64,000 nt of DNA from Streptomyces sp. Ru71 (GCF_002920535.1 NZ_PQSS01000010.1:62001-126000), one strand, 5' to 3'; numbered from the stretch's first letter, positions 25,169 through 35,005 are shown. A program made the numbers and translations. The notes: generated by a model from the letters alone, not told the origin.

Positions 25169-26374
25169 TCAGCCCGATCTGAGGGCCATCGTCATCGCCT
25201 CCACCGCCAGCAGCGGCGCCACGTTGCGGTCCAGGGCCTCGCGGCACGCGGCGATCGCCTCGATACGGCGCAGGGTGGCCTCGGGGGTGCCGGAGCGGGC
25301 CAGGCGTTCCAGCGCGTCCTCGGCGTCCGCGTTGGCGATGGCGACGCGGGAGCCGAGCTGGAGGGCGAGGACGTCGCGGTAGAACGCGGTGAGGTCGGTC
25401 AGCGCCAGGTCCAGGCTGTCGCGCTGGGTGCGGGTGCGGCGCCGCTTCTGCTTGTCCTCCAGGTCCTTCATCACGCCCGCGGTGCCGCGCGGCAGCCGGC
25501 CGCCCTGGGCCGCGCCGAGCGCCGCCTTCAGCTCCTCGGTCTCCTTGGCGTCCAGCTCCTCGGCGAGCGCCTTGGCGTCCTCGGCGGCGGCGTCGACGAG
25601 TTCCTGCGCGGCCTTGAGGGCGCCGCCGACGTCCGCCACACGCAGCGGCAGCTTCAGCACGGCGGCGCGGCGCTCCCGCGCGGCCGGGTCGGTGGCCAGG
25701 CGGCGGGCCCGGTCGACGTGCCCCTGGGTGGCGCGGGCGACGGCCGCCGCCACGTCGGGCTCGATGCCCTCCCGGCGGACCAGCATGTCGGCCACGGCGG
25801 CCACGGACGGCGTGCTCAGGTTCAGGTGGCGGCAGCGGGAGCGGATCGTCGGCAGCACGTCCTCGATCGAGGGGGCGCACAGCAGCCACACCGTGCGCGG
25901 GGCGGGCTCCTCGACGGCCTTGAGGACGGCGTTGGCGGACTTCTCGTTCAGCCGCTCGGCGTCCTCGACGAGGATGACCTGCCAGCGGCCGTTCGCCGGT
26001 GACGTGAACGACTTGCGGACCGTGTCCCGCATGTCGTCCACGAGGATCTGCGCGCCGACGGCGGCGACGGTCGAGACGTCGGCGTGGGTGCCGATCAGCG
26101 CCGTGTGGCAGCCGTCGCAGAAGCCGCAGCCGGGGACGCCGCCGAGCGCCCGGTCCGGGCTCACGCACTGCAGTGCGGCGGCGAAGGCCCGCGCCGCGTG
26201 GACGTGCCCGGCGCCGGGCGGGCCGGTGAACAGCCAGGCGTGCGTCATCTTCGACGCCTCCGGCGCCGGTCCGCCGGTCTCGGCCGCGGTCACCAGGGCG
26301 TCGGCGTCCCGGGCAGCGGCGGCGAGCTGCTCGCTCACCCGCTCCTGCCCGACCAGGTCGTCCCACACGGCCAT
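25169..26374 (-). CDS. holB: DNA polymerase III subunit delta'
   Basis: This clamp-loader subunit works with DnaX and delta to place the sliding clamp on primed DNA. The AAA+ core is present: the P-loop-like region LFTGPPGAGHVHAARAFA (degenerate, as in other delta' subunits), a zinc-binding cluster CVSPDRALGGVPGCGFCDGCH near residues 71-90, VILVEDAERLNEKSANAVLKAVEEP (Walker B region) and the sensor-1 RSRCRHL. It is 401 aa from an ATG at 26374. The pairing with thymidylate kinase just upstream is conserved in actinobacteria and many Firmicutes. Confidence 0.95.
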   Translation of the reverse strand: MAVWDDLVGQERVSEQLAAAARDADALVTAAETGGPAPEASKMTHAWLFTGPPGAGHVHAARAFAAALQCVSPDRALGGVPGCGFCDGCHTALIGTHADVSTVAAVGAQILVDDMRDTVRKSFTSPANGRWQVILVEDAERLNEKSANAVLKAVEEPAPRTVWLLCAPSIEDVLPTIRSRCRHLNLSTPSVAAVADMLVRREGIEPDVAAAVARATQGHVDRARRLATDPAARERRAAVLKLPLRVADVGGALKAAQELVDAAAEDAKALAEELDAKETEELKAALGAAQGGRLPRGTAGVMKDLEDKQKRRRTRTQRDSLDLALTDLTAFYRDVLALQLGSRVAIANADAEDALERLARSGTPEATLRRIEAIAACREALDRNVAPLLAVEAMTMALRSG

Positions 26375-26510
26375 GGGTCACGCCGCCTTCCGTCCTGCAA
26401 CTCTTGCGGAATCCATTGTGCGGGGCACCACTGACAACGCGGGACGCCGACCGCAGCAGGCGCCCCGCGTCCGGCTCACGGCTCGCGAGCCCCGCCCCCG
26501 AGGCCGTACC

Positions 26511-29500
26511 TCAGCGCCCCCGGCCCCGGCCGGGACCCCGGCCGCGGGGGTCCTCGTCGTACTCCTCGTCCTCAAAGCGCGGGCCGAGCAGTTCGTCGGC
26601 CAGGGTGGGCAGGTCGTCCAGCGGGGTCTCCTCGGCCCAGTCCGCGCGGGGGCGGCGCGTGGGCATGCCGTCCGCGTCGAGCTGCGGAAGCTCCCGGGTG
26701 CGGTCGTCGGAGCCGTCGGGGCGCGGCGCCGGCCGCTCGTCGCGGAAGTATCCCGGCGGCACCCGGTCCGCCGGGCTGTCCCCGCCCACGGGCGGCAGCA
26801 CGGCGGTCTCCTCCGCGTCCGCCGGGGGCACCGGCGGCAGGACGGCCGTCTCGTCGGCCGCGTCGGCCGGGACCTGCGGCAGCACCGCCGTCTCGTCCGC
26901 CGCGCCTTGCGGGGCCGGCGGCTGCGGCAGCTCCGCCGTCACCTCGGCGTCGGAGCCGGCGGCGGGCTTGCCGGGGCGGTCGGCGTCGGCCGGCTCGTCG
27001 CGCACCGGGCGCAGTACCGCCGTCTCCTCCACGGGCCCGCCCGTCGCGTTGGTGGGCGTCACCACCGGCGTCGGCACGGTCGCCGCGTCCGGTGCCACCG
27101 CCGGCGGCGTCGGCTTGGGGCCGGCCTGCGCGGCCGCCGCGGCCTGCTCCGCCGCCCGGCGTGCCTGCTCCGCCCGCAGCAGGGCCTCCTCGGCCTTGCG
27201 CTGCTTCTCCAGGCGCTCCCGCTCGGCCTCGGCGCGCAGCCTGGCCTCCTCCTCGGCCTGCCGGCGCCGCTGCTCCTCCTCGGCGCGGCGGCGGGCCTCC
27301 TCCTCGGCGCGGGCCTTCTCCTCGGCGAGCAGCCGGGCCCGCTCCTCCTCGGCACGCCGGCGGGCTTCCTCGGCCCGCTGCCGGGCCTCCTCGGCCTGCC
27401 GTTCGGCCTCGCGGCGCTGGGCCTCCTCCAGCTCGCGCCGCTTGCGCTCCTCCTCCTCGGCGCGCAGCCGGGCGAGCTCCTCCTGGCGCTCGCGCTCCAG
27501 GCGCTCCTCCTCGGCCTTGCGGGCGGCCTCTTCCTCGGCCTTGCGGCGGGCCTCCTCCTCGGCCTTGCGCCGGGCTTCCTCCTGGGCCTGGATCTCGGCC
27601 TCGGACAGCGGCAGCACCTGGTCGAGCCGGTGCCGGATGACCGTCGTGACGGCCTCGGGCTCCTGGCCGGCGTCCACCACCAGGTAGCGGCCGGGGTCGG
27701 CGGCGGCCAGCGTGAGGAAACCGGAGCGCACGCGCGCGTGGAACTCCGCCGGCTCCGACTCCAGCCGGTCCGGTGCCTCGGTGAACCGCTCGCGCGCGGT
27801 CTCCGGGGCGACGTCCAGCAGAACGGTCAGATGCGGCACCAGGCCGTTGGTCGCCCACCGGTTGATCCGGGCGACCTCCGTCGGCGACAGGTCGCGACCC
27901 GCGCCCTGGTAGGCCACCGAGGAGTCGATGTACCGGTCGGAGATCACGACCGCTCCGCGTTCCAGGGCGGGCCGGACGACGGTGTCGACGTGCTCGGCGC
28001 GGTCGGCCGCGTACAGCAGCGCCTCCGCGCGGTGGGACAGCCCGGCCGACGACACGTCCAGCAGGATGGAACGCAGGCGCTTGCCGACCGGCGTGGCGCC
28101 CGGCTCGCGTGTGACGACGACCTCGTGGCCCTTGCCGCGGATCCACTCGGCGAGCGCCTCGGCCTGGGTGGACTTGCCGGCGCCGTCGCCGCCCTCCAGG
28201 GCGATGAAGAAGCCCGCGGCGGCGGGCGCCTGCACCGGGTCGTCACCGAGCAGCGCGTCGCGCAGGTCGTGCCGCAGGGGCACGCCCGCGCGGTCGTCGA
28301 CCTTGGCGAGAACCAGCACGGCCACCGGCAGCAGCAGCGCGCCGACGAGCATCAGCGTGAAGGCCGCGCCGCCGTGCGCGAAGACGAACTTGCCGTTCTC
28401 CAGCCGGTGCGGGCCGATCCCGGCGGCGATCAGGGGGGCGACCACGGCGGCGAGGGCGACGAAGACCCGGACCACGGCGTGCAGGTGCTCGGTGGTGCGG
28501 GGCCGGCGGAAGTCCTCGGTCTCCTGGTCGAGCAGGGTGTGCCCGGTGTTGGCGGCCACGCCCGCGCCGACGCCGGCCAGGGCGACGATCAGCAGGACGC
28601 TGGTGACGTCCGGGACGAGCCCGGCGGCGAGCAGGGCGATGCCGGTGAAGGCGATCGACAGCGACAGCAGCCGGCGTCGCGACAGCGACACCAGCACCTT
28701 GGGCGCCGTACGGATGCCGGCCACGACGCCGCCGGCCAGCGCGGCGACCAGCAGGCCGTAGAGCACCGGGCCGCCGCCGAGGTCCTTGGCGTGCAGCACG
28801 CACACGGCGACGGTGGCGGAGATCGCCCCGGCGACGGCCGCGCAGGCGAACACCAGCAGCGGGATCGCGCCGGTGCGGCCCTTGTCGGCGCCGGTGCCGG
28901 TGCGCGGGCGGCGCAGGCCCTCCAGGGGCGAGCGGGCGCGCGGGGTGCGCGTGGCGGGCAGCTCCAGGAAGGTCACCACGGACAGGGAGGCGGCGAACAG
29001 GCCGGCCGCCACATACGCGGCGAGGGCCGCCTGGTGCTGGTCGAACCAGTCGATGCCAGTGGCGAGCAGGTTGTTCAGCAGCGCGGCGAGGACCAGGACG
29101 GCGGCGCCGAGCGGGACCGAGACGAAGCCGGTGCGCAGGGACAGCCGGCGCAGGGCGTCGAGGTGGTCCGGCAGCGGCCGTACCGTGGCGCCCTCGGGCG
29201 GCGGGGCGGGCAGCAGCGCGGGCGCCGCGCTCTCCCGGCACACGGCCCACAGCCGCTCGGCGACCGAGGTGAGGAAGGCGGTGACCAGCAGGAGAGCGAG
29301 CGCGTTGTCCGGCGTCCAGTCGATCCACAGGGGCGCGACGATGAGCAGCGCGGCCCGCACGCCGTCGGCTCCGGCCATGGTCCAGCGGCGGTCGAGGGGG
29401 CCGTCCGGCGAGGTCAGGGTGGTCAGCGGGCCGAGCAGGATCGCGCCGAAGAGCAGGGTGGCCAGTATGCGCACCCCGAAGACGGTCGCCACTGCGAACG

Positions 29501-29735
29501 CCACGCCTCGGTAGCCGCCGCCGAAGGAGCCCTGGTCGACGGCCGCCTGCAGGGCGAGCAGGACCAGGACCAGCAGCGCGAGGACGTCTCCGACACCCCC
29601 CACCAACTGCGCGCTCCACAGCCGCCTGAGCTGCGGATGGCGCAGCAGCGCGCGCACGGCGCGCTCGCGGGAGTCCGCTACCAGGGCGTCGTCCGGTACC
29701 GGGTTGGGGGCCGTTGGCTGCTCGGCTCGCGTCAT
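26511..29735 (-). CDS. tmk: MFS-like membrane domain fused to thymidylate kinase with coiled-coil tail
   Basis: This 1074-aa protein joins three parts. Residues 1 to about 495 are a twelve-helix MFS-type membrane domain. Residues about 508-712 are a complete dTMP kinase (P-loop EGGDGAGKST, the TREPG and DRYIDSSVAYQGAGR motifs, lid region) that phosphorylates dTMP for DNA synthesis. Residues about 712-855 form a Glu/Arg/Ala coiled coil of EEARRKAEEE-type repeats. The last 220 residues are Pro/Asp/Glu-rich and probably disordered. The same fusion is the normal Streptomyces tmk as far as I recall. It would tether the kinase to the membrane. Transport activity is unproven. Confidence 0.93.
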   Translation of the reverse strand: MTRAEQPTAPNPVPDDALVADSRERAVRALLRHPQLRRLWSAQLVGGVGDVLALLVLVLLALQAAVDQGSFGGGYRGVAFAVATVFGVRILATLLFGAILLGPLTTLTSPDGPLDRRWTMAGADGVRAALLIVAPLWIDWTPDNALALLLVTAFLTSVAERLWAVCRESAAPALLPAPPPEGATVRPLPDHLDALRRLSLRTGFVSVPLGAAVLVLAALLNNLLATGIDWFDQHQAALAAYVAAGLFAASLSVVTFLELPATRTPRARSPLEGLRRPRTGTGADKGRTGAIPLLVFACAAVAGAISATVAVCVLHAKDLGGGPVLYGLLVAALAGGVVAGIRTAPKVLVSLSRRRLLSLSIAFTGIALLAAGLVPDVTSVLLIVALAGVGAGVAANTGHTLLDQETEDFRRPRTTEHLHAVVRVFVALAAVVAPLIAAGIGPHRLENGKFVFAHGGAAFTLMLVGALLLPVAVLVLAKVDDRAGVPLRHDLRDALLGDDPVQAPAAAGFFIALEGGDGAGKSTQAEALAEWIRGKGHEVVVTREPGATPVGKRLRSILLDVSSAGLSHRAEALLYAADRAEHVDTVVRPALERGAVVISDRYIDSSVAYQGAGRDLSPTEVARINRWATNGLVPHLTVLLDVAPETARERFTEAPDRLESEPAEFHARVRSGFLTLAAADPGRYLVVDAGQEPEAVTTVIRHRLDQVLPLSEAEIQAQEEARRKAEEEARRKAEEEAARKAEEERLERERQEELARLRAEEEERKRRELEEAQRREAERQAEEARQRAEEARRRAEEERARLLAEEKARAEEEARRRAEEEQRRRQAEEEARLRAEAERERLEKQRKAEEALLRAEQARRAAEQAAAAAQAGPKPTPPAVAPDAATVPTPVVTPTNATGGPVEETAVLRPVRDEPADADRPGKPAAGSDAEVTAELPQPPAPQGAADETAVLPQVPADAADETAVLPPVPPADAEETAVLPPVGGDSPADRVPPGYFRDERPAPRPDGSDDRTRELPQLDADGMPTRRPRADWAEETPLDDLPTLADELLGPRFEDEEYDEDPRGRGPGRGRGR

Positions 29736-29792
29736 GCATTCAGACTATCGGGCGCCACCGACAGTCACCGGACACCGTCCGAACACGCGCGC

Positions 29793-29820
29793 GCCCCGAC
29801 ACCGATGTGGGTGCCGGGGC
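29793..29820 (-). terminator. Terminator after topA
   Basis: On the minus strand an 11-bp stem with one wobble (29820-29810 with 29803-29793) and a six-base loop lies 44 bases past the topA stop and before tmk. Confidence 0.7.
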
Positions 29821-29863
29821 GTGCCGTTCGCGAACGTGGCGCCGGGTCGGGGCGCCGGGGACG

Positions 29864-32701
29864 TCAGTCCTCGGCCACCGCCTGGGACGCCGCCGTCTTC
29901 TTCGCGGCCGTCTTCTTGGCCGCACTCTTGGCGGTGGTCGTCTTCTTCGCCGCGGTCTTCTTCGCGGCCGTGGTCTTCTTGGCGGTCGTGGTCTTCTTCG
30001 CCGCGGTCGCCTTCTTCGCCGGGGCCTTCTTGGCCGTCTTCTTGGCCGGGCCCTTCGCGCGCTTCTCGGCGAGCAGCTCGAAGCCGCGCTCCGGGGTGAT
30101 CGTCTCGACGCTGTCGCCTGAGCGCAGGGTCGCGTTGGTCTCCCCGTCGGTGACGTACGGCCCGAAGCGGCCGTCCTTGACCACGACCGGCTTGCCGCTG
30201 ACCGGGTCCTCGCCCAGTTCCTTCAGCGGCGGCTTGGCCGCGGCGCGACCGCGCTGCTTGGGCTGGGCGTAGATCGCCAGCGCCTCTTCCAGCGTGATCG
30301 TGAAGATCTGGTCCTCGGACTGCAGGGAGCGCGAGTCCGTGCCCTTCTTCAGGTACGGGCCGTAGCGGCCGTTCTGCGCGGTGATCTCCTGGCCCTCGGC
30401 GTCGGTGCCGACGACGCGCGGCAGCGACATCAGCTTCAGCGCGTCCTCCAGCGTCACCGTGTCCAGGGACATCGACTTCAGCAGCGACGCCGTGCGCGGC
30501 TTGACCGCGTTCTTGCCGGTCTTCGGGGTGCCCTCGGGGAGGATCTCCGTCACGTACGGGCCGTAGCGGCCGTCCTTGGCGACGATCGTGTGACCGGTGG
30601 CCGGGTCGGTGCCCAGCTCGTAGTCGCCGCTCGGCTTGGCGAGCAGTTCCTCGGCCAGCTCGACGGTCAGCTCGTCCGGCGCCAGGTCGTCCGGGATGTC
30701 GGCGCGCTGGTGCTGCTCGGTGTCTTTCTCGCCGCGCTCGATGTACGGGCCGTAGCGGCCGACGCGGAGCACGATGTCGTTGCCGACCGGGAACGAGGAC
30801 ACCTCACGGGCGTCGATCGCGCCGAGGTCGGTGACCAGTTCCTTGAGGCCGCCGAGGTGGTCGCCGTCGCCGTTGCCGGCGTCGGCCGCGGCGCCCTCGG
30901 CGTTGCCCTCGCCGAAGTAGAAGCGCTTCAGCCACGGCACGGCCTGCGCCTCGCCGCGGGCGATGCGGTCGAGGTCGTCCTCCATCTTGGCGGTGAAGTC
31001 GTAGTCGACGAGCCGCCCGAAGTGCTTCTCCAGCAGGTTGACCACGGCGAAGGACAGGAAGGACGGCACCAGGGCCGTGCCCTTCTTGAAGACGTAGCCG
31101 CGGTCGAGGATCGTGCCGATGATCGACGCGTACGTCGAGGGGCGGCCGATCTCGCGCTCTTCCAGCTCCTTGACCAGGGACGCCTCGGTGTAGCGGGCGG
31201 GCGGCTTGGTCGCGTGGCCGTCGGCGGTGATCTCCTCGGCGCTCAGCCGGTCGCCCTCGGCGACCTGCGGCAGCCGGCGCTCGCGGTCGTCGAGCTCGGC
31301 GTTCGGGTCGTCGGCGCCCTCGACGTAGGCCTTGAGGAAGCCGTGGAAGGTGATCGTCTTGCCGGACGCGCTGAACTCGACGTCCCGCCCGTCGGCGGCC
31401 GTGCCACCGATCTTCACGGTGACGGAGTTGCCGGTCGCGTCCTTCATCTGGGAGGCGACGGTCCGCTTCCAGATCAGCTCGTACAGCTTGAACTGGTCAC
31501 CGGTCAGACCGGTCTCCGCGGGGGTGCGGAAACGGTCCCCCGAGGGACGGATCGCCTCGTGCGCCTCCTGCGCGTTCTTCACCTTGGCGGCGTAGGTGCG
31601 CGGGGCGTCCGGCAGGTACTCGGCGCCGTACAGCTGCGTGACCTGGGCGCGGGCGGCCGCGATGGCGGTGTCGCTCAGCGTCGTGGAGTCCGTACGCATG
31701 TACGTGATGTAGCCGTTCTCGTACAGCTTCTGCGCGATCTGCATCGTGGCCTTCGCGCCGAAGCCGAGCTTGCGACTGGCCTCCTGCTGCAGCGTCGTCG
31801 TACGGAACGGGGCGTACGGCGAGCGGCGGTAGGGCTTGGACTCGACGGACCGCACGGAGAACTGCGTGTTCTCCAGGGCGGCGGCCAGGGCGCGGGCGTT
31901 CGCCTCGTCGAGGTGCAGGATGTTCGCGCTCTTGAGCTGTCCCAGGGAGTCGAAGTCGCGGCCCTGTGCGATGCGCCGGCCGTCGACGGTCTGCAGGCGG
32001 GCGACCAGCGACGACGGGTCGGACGGGTCCCCGGCGCGGCCGGTCGCGAAGGTGCCCGTCAGGTCCCAGTACTCGGCGGAGCGGAACGCCATGCGCTCGC
32101 GTTCCCGCTCCACCACGAGACGGGTGGCGACGGACTGCACGCGGCCGGCGGACAGCCGGGGCATGACCTTCTTCCACAGCACCGGGGAGACCTCGTAGCC
32201 GTAGAGACGGTCGAGGATGCGGCGGGTCTCCTGGGCGTCGACCAGCTTCTGGTTGAGCTGGCGCGGGTTGGCGACGGCGGCCTGGATCGCGGACTTGGTG
32301 ATCTCGTGGAAGACCATCCGCTTGACCGGGACCTTCGGCTTGAGGACTTCCTGCAGGTGCCAGGCGATGGCCTCGCCCTCGCGGTCCTCATCGGTGGCGA
32401 GGTAGAGCTCGTCGGACTCCTTCAGCAGGTCCTTGAGCTTCTTGACCTGGGCCTTCTTGTCGGCGTTGACGACATAGATCGGCTGGAAGTCGTGCTCGAC
32501 GTCCACGCCGAGGCGGCGGACCTCGCCGGTGTACTTCTCGGGCACCTCCGCGGCGCCGTTGGGAAGGTCGCGGATGTGCCCGACGCTCGCTTCGACGACG
32601 TAGCCCGGGCCGAGGTAGCCCTTGATCGTCTTCGCCTTGGCAGGCGACTCGACGATGACGAGTCGGCGGCCGCCCTGTGCGGTCTCGCTGGTCGGGGACA
32701 A
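29864..32701 (-). CDS. topA: DNA topoisomerase I
   Basis: This type IA topoisomerase relaxes negative supercoils; it is essential in Streptomyces and linked to sporulation. The Toprim domain starts RRLVIVESPAKAKTIKGYLG. The catalytic tyrosine is in GYITYMRTDSTTLS near residue 333. After the core come several C-terminal DNA-binding repeats (DGRYGPYV type) instead of zinc fingers. About 60 residues of Lys/Ala/Thr repeats ([13 protein letters not shown] type) close the 945-aa protein; in actinobacteria this tail is reported to raise processivity. A similar tail occurs at the N-terminus of Nth at the right end of this window. Confidence 0.97.
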   Translation of the reverse strand: MSPTSETAQGGRRLVIVESPAKAKTIKGYLGPGYVVEASVGHIRDLPNGAAEVPEKYTGEVRRLGVDVEHDFQPIYVVNADKKAQVKKLKDLLKESDELYLATDEDREGEAIAWHLQEVLKPKVPVKRMVFHEITKSAIQAAVANPRQLNQKLVDAQETRRILDRLYGYEVSPVLWKKVMPRLSAGRVQSVATRLVVERERERMAFRSAEYWDLTGTFATGRAGDPSDPSSLVARLQTVDGRRIAQGRDFDSLGQLKSANILHLDEANARALAAALENTQFSVRSVESKPYRRSPYAPFRTTTLQQEASRKLGFGAKATMQIAQKLYENGYITYMRTDSTTLSDTAIAAARAQVTQLYGAEYLPDAPRTYAAKVKNAQEAHEAIRPSGDRFRTPAETGLTGDQFKLYELIWKRTVASQMKDATGNSVTVKIGGTAADGRDVEFSASGKTITFHGFLKAYVEGADDPNAELDDRERRLPQVAEGDRLSAEEITADGHATKPPARYTEASLVKELEEREIGRPSTYASIIGTILDRGYVFKKGTALVPSFLSFAVVNLLEKHFGRLVDYDFTAKMEDDLDRIARGEAQAVPWLKRFYFGEGNAEGAAADAGNGDGDHLGGLKELVTDLGAIDAREVSSFPVGNDIVLRVGRYGPYIERGEKDTEQHQRADIPDDLAPDELTVELAEELLAKPSGDYELGTDPATGHTIVAKDGRYGPYVTEILPEGTPKTGKNAVKPRTASLLKSMSLDTVTLEDALKLMSLPRVVGTDAEGQEITAQNGRYGPYLKKGTDSRSLQSEDQIFTITLEEALAIYAQPKQRGRAAAKPPLKELGEDPVSGKPVVVKDGRFGPYVTDGETNATLRSGDSVETITPERGFELLAEKRAKGPAKKTAKKAPAKKATAAKKTTTAKKTTAAKKTAAKKTTTAKSAAKKTAAKKTAASQAVAED

Positions 32702-33003
32702 CTTCGCTCTTCTCTCCGGTCGACGCTGGGCCTCCCCAGGCCTGGTTTCCCGGGGTCGGGTCTTCTCTTCGTGGCGCGCTCGCCGCCGGGCTCTACCGCC
32801 GGTCCCGTCGGCGCGCTCGCTGGTGACGCTGCGGAGTGTGACGGTACAGCCCGCCCCCGTGTCAAACGGGAAAAGCCCGCAACGGCCACTCGAACGGTAA
32901 CCCGAGAAACGCCGATCCTGCCGCCCGGACTGTCCGCCCGCTGTTTCGGCCCTGTCCGGAGCGTGACGTTCCCATTACCCGCGGTCGAGGCCGCGGTGAG
33001 CCC
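32702..33003. other. topA upstream region
   Basis: These 302 bases precede topA and follow the small membrane protein gene, both leftward. An isolated TTGACA on the minus strand (32860-32865) has no convincing -10 partner. GGCGCGCTCGC occurs twice, 37 bases apart (32773 and 32810). A supercoiling-sensitive topA promoter is expected here, but I cannot place it. Confidence 0.4.
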
Positions 33004-33201
33004 TCAGACCTGGGCGAAGCACCACAGGCCGACGCCCAGCGCGGCCACCGCCGCCAGCGTCGCGAGGGTCGCCGATGCGACCGGCCTCACACCGTGGGCG
33101 ACCGGCTCCCCGTGCCGGGCCCGGACTGCGGTCCACACCAGCAGTGCGCCTCCGAACAGGGCGAACACCACTCCTGCGAAGATCGCCGGTCCGCTCTCCA
33201 T
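33004..33201 (-). CDS. Small two-helix membrane protein
   Basis: The 65-aa product MESGPAIFAGVV... has two hydrophobic helices, about residues 6-24 and 40-62, separated by a short basic loop (RARHGEPVAHG). It ends WCFAQV. The ORF is open from 33402, but the upstream part lacks membrane or coding character and the ATG at 33201 begins the helix pair. I do not recognise a family. It sits between topA and the methyltransferase gene, facing the same way. Confidence 0.7.
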   Translation of the reverse strand: MESGPAIFAGVVFALFGGALLVWTAVRARHGEPVAHGVRPVASATLATLAAVAALGVGLWCFAQV

Positions 33202-33447
33202 GGCTGGCGTGCCCCTGTTCTCCCGTCCGCGAGTTCCCGGTGCCGGGAGACTGACACGCGCGGGCGGCGGGCAGGCGAACCCGGGGTGAACGGCGCGCTG
33301 CCGATCACCCCGAAGCAGGCACCGGGCACCTTCGGCGGAACGGCATGGAAGACTTTTTCGCCTTTTTCGCGGCGGGCCGTTTTCGCCACCACCACCGTGC
33401 ACCTACGTCACACAGGTCCCACACCGCTCAGCGGGCCCTCGACGCCC

Positions 33448-34965
33448 TCACTGGGCCGGCTCAAGGAATCCTTGTTCCACCAGCAGGCGGATCTGGGCGG
33501 GCGTGCGGTCGCGCAGCAGCACCGGGTCCTCGCCCATCAGCTGGGCGATCGCGTCCAGGATGCGGCCGGCGCTCAGCGTGCCGTCGCACACGCCGGCGAA
33601 GCCCGCGCCGATCGTGTCGACCTTGGTGGCCCGCCGCATGCCACGGTTCTGCCGCAGCACGACGTGCTCGGGGTCCTCCGCGCCGGGCAGCCCGACCTGC
33701 TCCTGCACCACCTCGGCGGCCAGCCGGTAGTGCGCCGCGAGCAGCGCCGCGTCGTCGTGCTCGCGCAGGTGGTCCAGGCGCCGGAAGTGCTCCCGTACGG
33801 TGTCGCCGAGCGGCTGCTCCACGGGGTGCGGCCACTCCTCGACGGTGATCGAGGGCTCGTCGGAGTCCGTACGGCGCAGGGTGATCCACCCGAAGCCCAC
33901 GGCCCTCACCTTGCGCGCCTCGAACTCCTCCAGCCAGGCGTCGTACCGCGCCTGGTACTCGGCCGGGTCCGAGCGGTGGTCACCGGCGTCCCTCAGCCAC
34001 AGCTCGGCGTACTGCGTGACGTCCTGCACCTCGCGCTGCACGATCCACGCGTCGCAGCCGCGGGGCACCCATGACCTGAGCCTGTCCTGCCAGTCCTCCC
34101 CTTCGACGTGCTGCCAGTTGGCGAGGAACTGCGCGAATCCGCCCGGGTTGAGCCGTTCCCCCGCTCCTTGAACGAGCGAGCGGCACAGATCGTCCCCGCC
34201 CATCCCGCCGTCCCGGTAGGTGAGCCGCGCACCGGGCGAGATCACGAACGGCGGATTGGAGACGATCAGGTCGAACGTCTCGTCCTGACGCAGCGGCTCG
34301 AACAGCGATCCCTGCCGCAGGTCCGCCTCGGGCGCCCCGGACAGCGCCAGCGTCAGCGCGGTGATGTGCAGCGCCCTCGGGTTCAGGTCGGTCGCCGTCA
34401 CCCGCGTGGCGTGCTGGGCGGCGTGCAGCGCCTGGATGCCCGAGCCGGTCCCGAGGTCCAGCGCGGCGGCCACGGGTGTGCGCACGGTGATGCCGGCCAG
34501 TGTCGTGGAGGCGCCCCCCACACCGAGGACCACCTCCTCGTTGCGGCTGCCGATGCCTCCCGCCCCGCCGACCGCGCAGCCCAGGTCGGAGACGATGAAC
34601 CAGTCCTCACCGTCGGCCCCGCCGTACGGCCGCACGTCCACGGTGGCGGCCACCTCGTCCCCAAAGACGCCGACGAGCCATCCGCTGCCCAGGCAGGCGT
34701 CCACGGGCAGCACGTCCGCCACCCGGGCCCGCGGCACCGGCTGCTGCAGCAGGAACAGCCGTACGAGCGTCTCCAGCGGCGTGTCACCGCGGGTCGCCCG
34801 CAGCGCGGGCACGGTCTCGCTGCGTGCCAGCGCCGCGTAGGCGGGCGCCCCGAGCAGATCGAGCAGCCCGTCGGCGGTGAACGAGGCGCCGAGCAGCGCG
34901 TCGCGCAGCCGGCCGGCCACATCACGGTCGACGGAGGGCAGGGGGGAGAGGGTGGCGTTACTCAC
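33448..34965 (-). CDS. SAM-dependent methyltransferase (PrmC/RsmC-like, NPPF motif)
   Basis: This 505-aa protein has a class I methyltransferase domain in its middle. The SAM-binding loop is ALDLGTGSGIQALHAA near residue 170 and the catalytic SNPPF motif is near 237. NPPF/NPPY enzymes methylate amide or exocyclic nitrogens in proteins or nucleic acids. The N-terminal 150 residues and the C-terminal 170 residues are family-specific extensions seen in actinobacterial homologues. The target is unknown. GTG 34965 follows a G-rich site and starts MSNATLSPLPSVDRDV. Confidence 0.87.
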   Translation of the reverse strand: MSNATLSPLPSVDRDVAGRLRDALLGASFTADGLLDLLGAPAYAALARSETVPALRATRGDTPLETLVRLFLLQQPVPRARVADVLPVDACLGSGWLVGVFGDEVAATVDVRPYGGADGEDWFIVSDLGCAVGGAGGIGSRNEEVVLGVGGASTTLAGITVRTPVAAALDLGTGSGIQALHAAQHATRVTATDLNPRALHITALTLALSGAPEADLRQGSLFEPLRQDETFDLIVSNPPFVISPGARLTYRDGGMGGDDLCRSLVQGAGERLNPGGFAQFLANWQHVEGEDWQDRLRSWVPRGCDAWIVQREVQDVTQYAELWLRDAGDHRSDPAEYQARYDAWLEEFEARKVRAVGFGWITLRRTDSDEPSITVEEWPHPVEQPLGDTVREHFRRLDHLREHDDAALLAAHYRLAAEVVQEQVGLPGAEDPEHVVLRQNRGMRRATKVDTIGAGFAGVCDGTLSAGRILDAIAQLMGEDPVLLRDRTPAQIRLLVEQGFLEPAQ

Positions 34966-35005
34966 GCCCCCATTGTGTCCCGGACGCCCGAAGGACGCGC
35001 CGGCG

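Noticed and set aside
27180..27610. GCCTCCTCCTCGGC-type repeats as a DNA repeat element
   Set aside because: They encode the Glu/Arg/Ala coiled coil of the Tmk fusion and vary as codons do.
29880..30060. Regular repeats at the topA end as a CRISPR-like or minisatellite array
   Set aside because: The periodicity comes from Lys-Lys-Ala/Thr codons within the TopA frame. There are no constant repeats with unique spacers.
32860..32865. TTGACA upstream of topA as its promoter
   Set aside because: No -10 hexamer with a TA..T pattern is found 16-19 bp downstream.
33345..33848. Plus-strand ORF across the end of the methyltransferase gene
   Set aside because: It is antisense to a clear methyltransferase C-terminus and has a low-complexity Arg/Ala/Pro composition.
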